Positions 55,213 to 64,000 of a stretch of 64,000 nucleotides of DNA are shown here, piece after piece. Position numbers and translations under genes: made by a program. Numbering within the stretch: the first letter of the stretch is position 1; each line of letters begins with the position of its first letter. Location: the NCBI GenBank assembly GCA_944472135.2, contig OX235266.1, forward strand, positions 12,007,925 to 12,071,924. The letters run 5' to 3'. The notes under the pieces are model-generated. The model made no database searches. It was not told where the DNA came from and saw nothing but the letters and a program-made list of their open reading frames with translations. The stretch is from Trichobilharzia regenti (Eukaryota > Platyhelminthes > Trematoda > Strigeidida > Schistosomatidae).

Positions 55213-55345
55213 CATGATTTCATCATTAGCAGCTGACGTCAGTTGGAGAAGCACACGAAAATCAACTGGGAGTACTGGACAGCTGTTTCCTACCTCCTAG
55301 TTTTAAAGTCTTTAGCATTAACCACCCGATCCAATGGTTCTTGAA
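55213..55345 (-). mobile_element. SINE family T fragment
   Basis: tgatttcatcattagcagct through ggagtactggacagctg, then a jump to ccgatccaatggttcttgaa; the middle is deleted. Confidence 0.55.
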
Positions 55346-56173
55346 TTCTAACTTCACTGTGTGATACATTTAATGAACGAACTAATATGGAATTACTTAC
55401 TACCACAATGCCCAAGTTTTACACATATATTGTTATGGCTTATGGTCTTCCTATACGAAGACTTATCAATAAACTCACTCGACTTTCACAAACTGAAGTA
55501 AGATATGAAAATCATCCTGTTTTCAACATTCGATGTCTAAAAAATGAAACCATTCGTAAATATCTACGTCTACGAGCTCCAGTTCCAACGGACAGAGTTA
55601 GAAACAGAATAGAAAGCCTACAAAAATTATGCCTGAAAGAAGAGATCCACAGAATCGTTAAAAAGTTGCAACATCTCAGATGTGAAATTGAGCAATTAAA
55701 ACAAAAGTTAAAAGGAATAGTTACCAGTGTAGATTATGATCTTATAACACAATCATCCAGCAATGTAAAATCAGCAACTTTCCAAAAAGTCAAAAAATAG
55801 TTGAATCAAAAAGTTCAGTAAATCATTAAAGGCAGAAAACTTCTTCTCAGAACGATGAAGTCAACAATCCAAAGTCAACGGCGATCGATAAATCAAAGTG
55901 GATTATCAGTCTCTCGACACACACATATATTAAGTCCTACAGAAATAAGTGTATTAGAAAAGGGACTAAATTTCAATGTAGCGGTGGATAAGCTGAAACC
56001 AGAGGATGTCATCCCTAAAGCAGAAATAGCACTAAGTGTGTGGGATAGACAAAACAACGGTTGACGAAGTACACAGGGTACAATGTGCACTAATATTAAA
56101 ACGACAAAAATATCCAGTAAATAATAATACTGTTTCACTCACTATGTGATACATCTAATAAACAAACTAATAT
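55345..56173 (+). pseudogene. Penelope-like element N-terminal region
   Basis: 55,387-55,800 is open for 137 codons: MELLTTTMPKFYTYIVMAYG, then RCLKNETIRKYLRLRAPV and a coiled-coil-like stretch (LCLKEEIHRIVKKLQHLR, EIEQLKQKLKG), ending SATFQKVKK-stop. A second in-frame stop (VQ-stop-IIKG) follows, then MKSTIQSQRRSINQSGLSVS and VLEKGLNFNVAVDKLKPE at 55,855-56,064, the block that precedes the RT in PLEs. The region to 56,173 repeats the 5' leader (tgatacatctaataaacaaa). The N-terminal coiled coil may mediate multimerisation (inference). Confidence 0.75.
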
Positions 56174-56345
56174 GGAATTTGGTGACATAATTTCATCATG
56201 AGCTGATCTGGTTTCGAACCTCACAGTGTCGGTGCGTACTACTGAAGACTTCAAAACTAGGAGGTGGGAAACAGCTGTCCAGTACTCCAGTTGGTTTTCC
56301 AATGGTTCTCTAAATGATGCCAGCTGCTCATGATGAAATCATGTC
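56174..56345. mobile_element. SINE family T, short palindrome
   Basis: The ends ggtgacataatttcatcatg and catgatgaaatcatgtcacc are inverted. Between them lie a plus-oriented B-box remnant (tggtttcgaacctc), CTACTGAAGACTTC and GGGAAACAGCTGTCCAGTAC. The core CUGAAGA is present, but helix I has A.C at its first pair and helix II is poor. Confidence 0.6.
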
Positions 56346-57720
56346 ACCAAAAGTATATTCTTTTCGGTAACGCCTTCTCCATCAGGTTCTGCAGTTATAA
56401 CAATCCATCCATAATAATAATAATGAAAGAATGATTGTTAGTGACAACATTAGTGGTATTTAAAAAGAGAGTAACATCGAATCATTGAGATCAGAATTCC
56501 AAGTGTTATTTGCAAATAGATTACTGTTAATAGATTGCAGTCCAAAAATATATACATGTATATCATAGTATGTAAAATATGCAGCAACATCCAACGCCAA
56601 TCACCACCAACAGGAGGGATTTGAAAGACGTTACTTCATTCACTCACTGATCTCGGGAGCATTGCCTCAACTACAGGAAGTCGGAACGGATGAGGATGTC
56701 AAATCGAGCGAAAATTGGGAAGGCAGGCGAGAAACACATTCGTCAACCTGAAATCAATCTGAAAATCTTAGTCACTCAGCCACCATCAGCAACAAAATTC
56801 AGTCGGATTCAATTCAATACAAACAACATCAAGTCAGTCAGCTCTTCTATATGGATCAGAAACTTGGTGGGCGAGTCACAAAGAATATTTCCAACAGCCT
56901 GTTGCAAACGTTACCTTCATTAACAACTGTCTCCACTCTATACTGAAGATCAGATGGCCTGGCCGGAAAGAATCATCAACAAAAAACTATGGGAAGAAAG
57001 AAAATCAGAACCAATCGCCAACCAACAAATATGCAGGAGGGAGAAAGTGGAGATGGATTGGACACTACTCGTTGAAGAGGCCGGTTGGTGACATCGCGCG
57101 CGCTTCAGGCCATTGCTCGAGTGGAACCAGGCCGAAAATGAAGCGGCGAGTCGGACGTCAGTGCAAGGGTGGGTGACATGGAGGAGATCGTGTAAAGAGG
57201 AGTGGAAACAGTATGGAATAACATGGATTCAGGTGAAAAGTACAGCAGAAGGAATACAGAAGTGGCAAGTGGAGACGTACAGTTGAAGCCCTATGTTCTA
57301 CTAGAAACCCAAGGGAACAATAATAATATAATGTGTAAAATTGTAATACTAAATTGAACACCAATATTACTACATAGTAAATGATTATGAATGACAGCAT
57401 ATATATATATATATATATAGTAGTGGAATCGCGTGAGTTATTTTCATACTAAATTCTATTTTCGCTGATCATAAACTTCATACTAGAATAATAATAATAA
57501 TAATCTCAAGGACGTCAGAGTAAAACTGAATGGAGTAGACGTTAATGTGACTTGTATGCCTATCATTGTGTAAATTAGTGAATGACCACGTTTATATAAG
57601 AAAACGAAACGCTAGTTATCTGATTCAGATTTGACTTTTACTGTTGGTTGATTGAACCGATGTCCTCGGCCTCTGATTAGCATGTCGTCTCCTTGTGTAG
57701 ATTTCATTTTCATACATCAC
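56346..57720 (-). repeat. Right arm of the large inverted repeat, split by an RTE
   Basis: 56,346-56,580 and 57,390-57,720 together are the reverse complement of 54,400-54,990. The 56,582-57,345 RTE 3' end lies in between. TA runs at 57,401-57,418 and 54,712-54,735 are matching positions. Confidence 0.6.
56582..57345 (+). mobile_element. RTE-like 3' end, truncated
   Basis: It begins cagcaacatccaacgccaat (compare 46,543) and includes tggatcagaaacttggtggg. It ends ccctatgttctactagaaac with an AATAATAAT tail near 57,345. It has many frameshifts. Confidence 0.75.
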
Positions 57721-57899
57721 ACAGAGTTGTTTTACAGTAATTACTATTTACTGATGATAACCACGTTTCGAGCACAATTTATTACTGCTCATAATCATAT
57801 CAAGTCACTGCTCACACAAATTTCTTGTTTCGTTTAGATAAATTGAGTAGAGATTGATGATTAGACATTTGAATAAAATCAGTACTATAAGATAAATTG

Positions 57900-58110
57900 T
57901 CCAATGGAACGAACAGAAGAAGGTCACCTGTACACTAGCGGCGTTTATAAAAAGCCAACGCATTCTCATATTGGATATTTAGACTTTAATTCATCGCATC
58001 CATCATCTATCTATTTGTAAAGGCAGGCTTAGTTATGTGTCTAATAAACCAAGCAATAGCACTAAGTCCTACAAAGAAAGCCTAATTGATGAAATCGAAC
58101 AGAAATAAAA
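57900..58110 (+). pseudogene. Penelope-like RT C-terminal block
   Basis: Plus strand: RTEEGHLYTSGVYKKPTHSH, then IGYLDFNSSHPSSI, the PLE block GVYRKPTHT..YLDF.S.HP. It is then cut by a SINE A. Confidence 0.75.
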
Positions 58111-58111
58111 G

Positions 58112-58373
58112 AAGCGTTTGTGGTGGTGGCGTCGGTGGTATAGCGGTTAGCACGCTCGCCGACCATGCATATGGTCCGGGGTTCGATCCACGGCCGGTGC
58201 ACTCCTTTACCTCACTGAGCCAGAAATAATGCTGGTAAAGAGGAGAGGTTGGGCATGAGGCTAGCAACCCCATCCTGTAAAAAAATTAAACACTGCTACA
58301 GAGACTTCAAGTCACTAGCTTGGAGCCCTATGTTTCACTGGGGACGTGAAGGAAAAATTATTTATTATTTATT
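58112..58373 (+). mobile_element. SINE family A (tRNA-Gly-like head), full length
   Basis: The tRNA-like head at 58,129-58,201 (gcgtcggtggtatagcggtt, B box ggggttcgatcc, closing ccggtgca) is close to tRNA-Gly in its first 20 bases. Its anticodon arm (gccgaccatgcatatggtcc) is not tRNA-like, so it is not a functional tRNA. The body is ggtaaagaggagaggttggg, catcctgtaaaa. The 3' end gagccctatgtttcactggg, gacgtgaaggaaaaatta resembles the RTE 3' end. Confidence 0.85.
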
Positions 58374-58870
58374 GTATCAAATAACTATCCTATGAAATTC
58401 ATTTGGAATATCAAAAAAGATCAAAAGCAAAACAAAAGCAATAAGGAGACTAATAATGATAACATAAATACGAGAGAGAATATAAGTCATCTACTGTTAT
58501 ACCATATAAAGAGGGGACATTCGACACCTTCCCCACATAGAATTCTCAATAAAGCTGGAATTATAGCCACACTAAAACCTACAAACTCACTTACGGACAA
58601 ACTTAGTAGGTTAAAGAACCCGGTGGACCAATTAAACAATGTAATACTGCATTAGTCAAACTAGTAGTAGATCAGGAGTAGTGAGATTGCCTGTCAGAAA
58701 ATAAGAATTCAGCTAAAGTTAGAAGGATTGATCCAACAAAGATAAATAATTTAGAAAACAGCTCAGCAATCGCACTGCATGCATTAACACACAACCACAC
58801 AATATGGTGGGTGAGACGAATTCAAAATTCTAAACAGTAATTTAGATAGGTGGAAATAGAGAGAAATTGG
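58374..58870 (+). pseudogene. Penelope-like linker and GIY-YIG endonuclease remnant
   Basis: 58,392-58,655 is open: LLYHIKRGHSTPSPHRILNK, then AGIIATLKPTNSLTDKLSRL and KNPVD, the YKEG...LKP..SL...LSR.KDP linker of PLEs. After a shift: YCISQTSSRSGVVRL, then SSAIALHALTHNHTIWW, a decayed GIY-YIG domain. It continues 57,900-58,110. Confidence 0.75.
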
Positions 58871-59283
58871 TCACTGAATCCTGCCTTGTTCATTGAGTCT
58901 ACACCCAACACATATATTACAAGTGACTCAATGCAAATACCAGAGATATGGAAGATATTATTACCACCAGTCAGTCAGTCAAATCAGAGGAGGATAATAA
59001 ATAATGTTAAAATGCATTCAATTCACATACATTATAACACTCGAACAAGTTATTTATTTTGATTATAAAAACATTCTATTTATCATCTGACGGGTATTTT
59101 ATTGACAATACTAATATTATTTCCGAATGTACTTTATCTTGTATTGATTTTATTCAAATGTCTAATCATCAATCTCTACTCAATTTATTTAAACGAAGCA
59201 AGAAAGTTGTGTGAGCAGAGATTTGATATGATTATAATTATCAAAGATAAATTGTGCTCGAAATGTGGTTATCATCAGTAAAT

Positions 59284-59495
59284 ATTATTTTATTTATTTT
59301 TATTTTTTTTATTTTGATTTACAGCTTGATTCCGCACTGCATTTTGGGTACAAGTATGGAATTTTCAGCATGGATATCGGTAGCCCAAATTTTGCAGGCC
59401 GACCATAGATATCAGGTGTGCGTCGGCAGGGGATCGAACCTCGGACCATGTGGATGGTCGGCGAGAGTCCTAACCACTGTGCCACCGACGCGCAG
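59284..59495 (-). mobile_element. SINE family B, inserted in a Smalpha-associated stem-loop repeat
   Basis: On the minus strand it has the tRNA-like head (from 59,493; gcgtcggtggcacagtggtt, B box gaggttcgatccc), the body (tctatggtcggcctgcaaaa) and an A/T-rich tail at 59,284-59,325. Flanks tcatcagtaaatatt and agtataacaacactg belong to one stem-loop half, so the SINE split it. Confidence 0.75.
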
Positions 59496-59639
59496 TATAA
59501 CAACACTGTATGACTTTATCAAAATAAAATCTTATCCATAATTGAGTTATAGTCTACCACCACAGTGTTCATGTTTTATATTTATATCCTTGTGAAGAGG
59601 TTTCAAGTAAGTTCGATTATTTAACTTGAATTTAACTTG

Positions 59640-59745
59640 ATGGATATGGTGACTAGCAGTGGAATCCAGGATGCTGATTTCACCCTCATATTTGGGACTC
59701 ATCTTCCAGATGTACCTACATTCAAGTGTAGTAATAAGGAGTAAA
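59640..59745 (-). mobile_element. Smalpha-type hammerhead, decayed
   Basis: On the minus strand: acatctggaagatgagtccc, AAATATGAGGGTGAAATC, and CATCCTGGATTCCACTGC. UGA of the core and part of helix II are altered (GAAGAUGA, GAGGGUGAAA). The helix I return strand CUGGAU is kept. Confidence 0.55.
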
Positions 59746-60214
59746 AGAATTTGTATGTATTCGATGGAGGATCGTACTTAAAAAGCCGACGTATTCAGGA
59801 ATTTGTAGATTCCACATCAGGCCATGGTAACAACAATGGCTGAACCTGCTTCTTTTGTACACAGTGTACTAGTTGTTCTAAGCGAATTACCATAGCCTCT
59901 GCTGTTTGTAGTCTTCGGCACCTGCATGCCTTTGGCAACACTGTGTGGGACTTTATCAAAATAAAATCTTATCGATAATGGTGTTATAGTCTACCACAGT
60001 GTCCAAGTTCTATACTTGTAGAATATTCTTTGTTTAGTTAATTAGTCTTTTGAATTTTCGAATTGGCATTTCTGATCAACTTATGAGTTTGATTTCATAA
60101 ATGTTTTACTCCTGAAAATTACTGAAATCTCTGCATTTCACAGGAAATGTGCCCCGAAAATTCTTCAAATTGAATACCTACATGCTTAGTTATTAGTATT
60201 ATATTACAATGACT
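59746..60214. other. No gene seen
   Basis: Smalpha-associated sequence, including another caaaataaaatcttatc block at 59,960 that also occurs at 59,520. Confidence 0.4.
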
Positions 60215-60580
60215 ATTATTATTATTATTATTGTTCCCTTTGGTTCCAAGTGGAACACAGGGCTTGAACAACACATCTTCACTTTGTTCTATTTTCTCTG
60301 ACATCCTCTGTTCTCACAATGTAACACTGTTCCCACAGATACACGTAAATTTGTGTACACAGTTGAAGTGTTAATATGAGAAGGGTATCTATCATCTTTT
60401 GATTACACCAAAGAGCACAATGTCCATACAGTGTAAACCAACTTAGCTGTAGGATAAGCGCTGTGACTAGTGATGCTCTCAGTCTTCTGTTGACCATTTC
60501 TGCAATATTATCTATCACCTTTAAAATAGAGTTGAATCAAGATTGGCTACTTTTTCACTGTGATTTGCTTGATGTTTGAG
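60215..60580 (-). mobile_element. RTE-like 3' end joined to PLE-like sequence
   Basis: The ATT tail (60,212-60,232) and gttccctttggttccaagtg, cacagggcttgaac mark the RTE 3' end to about 60,300. 60,300-60,560 on the minus strand reads MVNRRLRASLVTAL and CALWCNQKMIDTLL, reminiscent of the PLE linker (INRRLSTSLAGV at 17,560). Weak. Confidence 0.45.
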
Positions 60581-60794
60581 CCTTCACATCTTTTGGAGGT
60601 GTTAGTGAATTTCTGCGCGTAGCTGTTGTTTTTCAACATCTTTTTCGCGAATCACAAACTCTTCCTCTAATTTCTCTGTAGAACATGTTCTCCTGACTCT
60701 ACAGAATAGAGTTTTTATTCATCTAATGGAACATGTGTTAAATTTAGACCTATTGCGATAACCTTTCCTTTCCTAAAAACACTGTCGAAAAGTT

Positions 60795-62215
60795 GCTCTT
60801 AATTAATCTTGAACCTTCACTTAAATCCTTTAAGGATTCCAAACAGTTGTGCTCACAAACACACTAGAAGTACTTTATATGCAGCTGCAGTCTTGCATTA
60901 TAACGTTGTCTCTGGTTTAGAGGAATAGACTAAATTTTTTTCGCTGCGCCTTCCTGGATTAAACATCTGTTTTCGACTCAGTACCTAGGGATATTTTATG
61001 AAATAAAGTTGCTGAAATTCAAACTGTGTTAGGTTGTCAACTGGATGCATTTTTATTCCTCAGGAAGAAAGCAGTACATTGTGTGTCAAGGGATGTCGTC
61101 CACTTCATTACTTACTGAGGCTGGTATCCATCAAGGCACAGTTCTTTCTTCCTGCATGACTTGCCTCACTCTGATGATGAAATGAACTTTGTTGAGTATG
61201 CGGGTGATCTAACTATTTTAATGTCTATTAACTCTCACCTAGAATGTACTAAGATGAACGGCTTTCTATTAGGAGTTAGCAAATGGTCTTCATCTAATGT
61301 TTTTAAAGGAAATCCTTCCAAATATCACACTGTTAATTTCAGTTTCTGATGTAACAGAAATTTAAGTGAAGCTGTTAATTCCTATAACCGTTGCAAAATT
61401 GATGATACGGATATAGAAATCAAGTCTGAAGTTAGGTATCTTGGATTAATTCTTTCTTCTGATCTATCCTGGTCTTCTCACATCTTAGTGAACTCTAAAA
61501 ACAATTTTGTCTGACTTCTTACACTAAGGAGTTAAGACACTCAGGTATAACACAACCCCTCCTCTTACAGTTCACTCTTATTCTTTCCTGGTTCGCTTAG
61601 AAAAAACACTGTCATGCTTCGTAGAACTATGAAGACTGTCAGTAAGGCGATTGGTGGTATCCCAATGGGCCACATCGTTGACACTGTCATGGATAGGCAC
61701 TAGATTGTATGCAAAAAATTTGCTAAAGTGATTTTGTCAGGCTGTGAGCATCCACTTTACCCATAGCTTTCACGTTACATCTCCTCCTCAGGTAGAACAA
61801 GATGTCATTTCAATAACCTTCATGTGCACACGTGTAAGCATAAAAATTCCACGATATTTTATATTTGACACGTATTTTATGTGATGAAAATAGTGTCAGG
61901 CATGAACTAACTAATTAACCTTCTTTGCAGTACTAGTAAATAAACTATCTTCTCTATTCTTATACTATCAAGACTCACTATTGTGATTCTACTTATATTT
62001 ATAATTCTCTCACTTTATGTTTTGTTTATTTTCTCATAAGTGTAAACATCATTTAAGTTCTGTAATAATTGTTACTTTTGTTTTTCCCCTCCAACATGCT
62101 GCTATATCAAGAGAAGATTAGATTCAATAATCTATAACATACAGAAATATCCAAACCGTGTCGACAATACTGTTTGAAACAAACTCACTTTTATTATTAT
62201 TATTATGTTTTCTAT
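60795..62215 (+). pseudogene. CR1-like reverse transcriptase and 3' end, heavily frameshifted
   Basis: Pieces of the RT in order: FLD-stop-TSVFDSVPRDIL (motif A), a region matching motif B (ggctggtatccatcaaggca), DEMNFVEYAGDLTI (motif C; YADD reads YAGD, catalytic D lost) at 61,170-61,225, and KGNPSKYHTVNFSF. The tail and 3' end, with an ATT tail at 62,190-62,207, match 36,700-37,436. More decayed than the 35.9 kb copy. Confidence 0.8.
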
Positions 62216-62269
62216 AGTTTGGTTTGTAAGGGTTAGTTATGTTTTAACGAGTTGATCACGGATTGATAT

Positions 62270-62564
62270 TGTGGTGAGAGCAGGCCGTGAGAAAATATGT
62301 ACAAGGCTGATTCAACAACCAATCACAGCAGACTTAACGTGCCAAAATATGATTCGCAGATAGAGAATTCTATTTTTCGACGAATCCCGAAACAACCAAT
62401 CAGAAACCTGCGTTTGTCTGCCTAACTTCTGATAAACAACCAATCAGATGACTGCGCTTGTCTACTTGCATAAGCTATAATAATGTATGTGAAATATATA
62501 TAAATACGTGTTGATTTTCGTAATAAAACGATCTGTTGCCTGGCTCTTGTCTTCTGTTGTTACA
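62270..62564 (+). mobile_element. Solo LTR, 295 bp family, with 4 bp target-site duplication
   Basis: It starts TGTGGTGAGAGC and ends TTGTTACA. atat flanks it at 62,266-62,269 and 62,565-62,568. It is 295 bp and nearly identical to 63,375-63,669. The paralogous empty site (gatcacggattgatatcag) is at 10,022. Confidence 0.9.
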
Positions 62565-62737
62565 ATATCAGTAAGAGAACTAATGAGAACCAGCACTGGA
62601 GTACTGGACAGCTGCTGTTTCATCCTAGTTTTGGGTATCATTGGCAATACGCACCCTCGGGATTTGAACCCAGAGCCTTACGGTTATAAGGCAAGCTCAT
62701 ATACCGGAAAGTCCTGGGTTCGAATCCCAGTGGGTGC

Positions 62738-62786
62738 GTACTGCCGATGATTCCCAAACTAGGATGAAACAGCAGCTGTCCAGTAC
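62738..62786 (+). ncRNA. Hammerhead ribozyme motif of SINE T, CCGAUGA variant
   Basis: Helix I GUACUG (62,738-62,743) pairs fully with CAGUAC (62,781-62,786). The core reads CCGAUGA (62,744-62,750), a U4 to C change. Helix II is UUCC / GGAU (three pairs plus U.U), GAAA is at 62,766-62,769, helix III CAG-CAG-CUG, and UC at 62,779-62,780. The fold is kept but U4 is normally conserved, so activity is uncertain. Confidence 0.5.
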
Positions 62787-62924
62787 TCCCTGGTTTTCAA
62801 TGGTTCAATGGCGTTGAATGGCAGTGTCAATAACGTCTTTATTCTCTCTTCCATCTGATCACATAATCTTTGGCTTTCACCTCTTGTCTTTATTATGTAA
62901 CTCTCCTACCATTGTATTATATGA

Positions 62925-63374
62925 TTATTATTACTAATCCCTTGGGTTCCGAGTGGAACACAATGCTTCAACAGCACATCCGCACACTGTTCCCCCCCCC
63001 AACACAAGATCTCCTCCATGTCAACCTCACACTGACGAACCACTTGTCGCTTTCCATTCGGATTCCACGCAAGTAATGGTCTGCATTGTGAGTGATGTAA
63101 TTTGATGGTTTCCTCAATGTATACCCTATCCATCCATCCCTTTTTTCTCCTACATATCCACTTGTTGAGCAACCTGCTCTCGCCTGTTGGTTTTTTTTTC
63201 CCAGCCAGAGTTTCTTGTTGCTGATTCTCTCTGGCCAGGTGGCCGGCCGGCTGGCCATTTGATCTTCAATATGAAGATAGTCAGCGAAGGAGTCAGCTGT
63301 TGATGAAAGTCTGCAACAGGCTGTTGTGAATCCTCTTCGTGACACGCACTCCATGTTTCTGACCGGTATAGTAG
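62925..63374 (-). mobile_element. RTE-like 3' end, cut by an LTR element
   Basis: The tail attattattactaat (62,925) and cccttgggttccgagtggaa mark the 3' end on the minus strand. RTE sequence runs to 63,374 (tttctgaccggtatagtag), where an LTR begins. Confidence 0.7.
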
Positions 63375-63669
63375 TGTGGTGAGAGCAGGCCGTGAGAAAA
63401 TATGTACAAGGCTGGTTCAACAACCAATCACAGCAGACTTAACGTGGCAAAATATGATTCGCAGATAGAGAATTCTATTTTTCGAGGAATCCCGAAACAA
63501 CCAATCAGAAGCCTGCGTTTGTCTGCCTAACTTCTTATAAACAACCAGTCAGATGACTGCGCTTGTCTGCTTGCATAAGCTATAATAATGTATGTGAAAT
63601 ATATATAAATACGTGTTGATTTTCATAATAAAACGATCTGTTGCCTGGCCCTTGTCTTCTGTTGTTACA
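63375..63669 (+). mobile_element. 5' LTR of a 295 bp-LTR retrotransposon
   Basis: Same ends as the solo LTR at 62,270. It contains a likely promoter/poly(A) region (aaatatatataaatacg and aataaaacgatct near the 3' side). It is followed by tttggtgtcgctgcctaccg, the expected primer-binding position, and then a coding region. Confidence 0.85.
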
Positions 63670-63693
63670 TTTGGTGTCGCTGCCTACCGACAA

Positions 63694-64000
63694 ATGGAAA
63701 GCCTATGCCCTGCTGTTTTTGATGGAGACATATGGATCTTCGGGCAGGACTTCAAGGCTTCTGCGCAGTTGAGTGGCGTTCAAGATCTGTCAGCGATGGA
63801 GCTGCTACTTGGGACGCTGCTGGGAGGTCGGGTGAAAGCAGCATATGAAAGTGTGAGACGAAATACTGACGAATGTTCGACAGGGTCAGGCAAACAGTTT
63901 CCAAAGTGGGAAGGACCACATATGGTCACTTCGAGATGGGATTACGCGGACACAATCGCAATGACGAACAATGAGAGGCGCGTGAACGTCAGCGAGCTCC
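63694..64000 (+). CDS. Retroelement protein, apparent Gag start joined to an integrase-like C-terminus (partial)
   Basis: Open from the ATG at 63,694, which lies 24 bases after the LTR, to the window end (102 codons). The first ~58 residues (MESLCPAVFDGDIWIF..., SAMELLLGTLLGGRVKAAYE) have the form of a retrotransposon Gag N-terminus. From about residue 70, FPKWEGPHMVTSRWDYADTI followed by MTNNERRVNVSEL resembles the C-terminal domain of LTR-element integrases (GP..V...W, then V..S.L). If so, protease, RT and most of integrase are deleted and the element depends on others. The assignment of both halves is inference. The end is outside the window. Confidence 0.5.
   Translation, partial: MESLCPAVFDGDIWIFGQDFKASAQLSGVQDLSAMELLLGTLLGGRVKAAYESVRRNTDECSTGSGKQFPKWEGPHMVTSRWDYADTIAMTNNERRVNVSEL

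Larger units (their letters stand above)
62222..62800. mobile_element. SINE family T pair (minus then plus), split by a solo LTR
   Basis: 62,240-62,269 plus 62,565-62,695 form a minus-oriented copy, interrupted by the LTR. A plus-oriented copy at 62,700-62,800 follows, with B box gggttcgaatccca. The two copies face each other. The uninterrupted target sequence exists at 10,022-10,060. Confidence 0.7.

Noticed and set aside
58129..58201. Functional tRNA-Gly gene
   Set aside because: A and B boxes and end pairing are tRNA-like, but the anticodon arm does not fold and the unit continues into a SINE body.
1..64000. CRISPR arrays, bacterial operons, ribosome binding sites
   Set aside because: The sequence is eukaryotic repeat DNA; no spaced identical repeats or operon structure are present.

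Overview
This window looks like gene-poor, repeat-rich DNA from a digenean flatworm, most likely a schistosome or close relative. The grounds are AT-rich sequence, Smalpha-type hammerhead ribozyme repeats, RTE-like (SR2-type) and CR1-like (SR1/Perere-type) non-LTR retrotransposons, Penelope-like elements with GIY-YIG endonuclease, a Merlin transposase remnant and Gypsy-type LTRs. The species is inference. I recognise no host protein gene, rRNA or functional tRNA. Every coding stretch I can name belongs to a mobile element, and nearly all are 5'-truncated or broken.

Layout. 1-2.0 kb: Penelope-like (PLE) pieces in opposite orientation with an RTE 3' end inserted at their junction. 2.0-10.3 kb: SINEs and RTE tails. 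10.4-11.7 kb: a Gypsy-type 5' LTR and gag, cut by a Merlin transposase remnant. 11.9-12.1 kb: degenerate telomere-like repeats. 13.3-16.7 kb: a 1,496 bp inverted repeat with no indels at any checked anchor and a PLE endonuclease in its spacer. 17-26 kb: PLE C-terminus, SINEs and several RTE copies. 26.6-27.0 kb: a GTAA/GTAG tetranucleotide array. 27.7-31.7 kb: two PLEs back to back, interrupted by a SINE and a CR1-like element. 31.7-42.9 kb: RTE tails, a CR1-like reverse transcriptase, a SINE-in-SINE nest and a head-to-head Smalpha hammerhead pair. 43.7-47.5 kb: a three-level nest, LTR containing RTE containing LTR, each level marked by duplicated target bases. 48.2-49.4 kb: an inverted RTE copy sharing lesions with the nested one. 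50.3 kb: a solo LTR. 53-60 kb: SINEs, Smalpha and a PLE in the loop of a large inverted repeat. 60.8-64 kb: CR1-like element, a 295 bp solo LTR and the start of a related, internally deleted LTR element.

The most interesting part is a tRNA(Thr)-like SINE, called family T here, present in more than fifteen pieces. Just after its tRNA-like region it carries a compact hammerhead ribozyme motif with a six-pair helix I, a CUGANGA core in the best copies, a GUCC/GGAY helix II and a tiny helix III. Several copies are head-to-tail partial dimers and others are palindromic insertions with clean target-site duplications. This resembles retrozyme-like behaviour and is separate from the classical Smalpha hammerheads also present. 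Two other SINE families (A and B) share a tRNA(Gly)-like head, and family A ends in a sequence like the 3' end of the resident RTE, suggesting it borrows RTE machinery.
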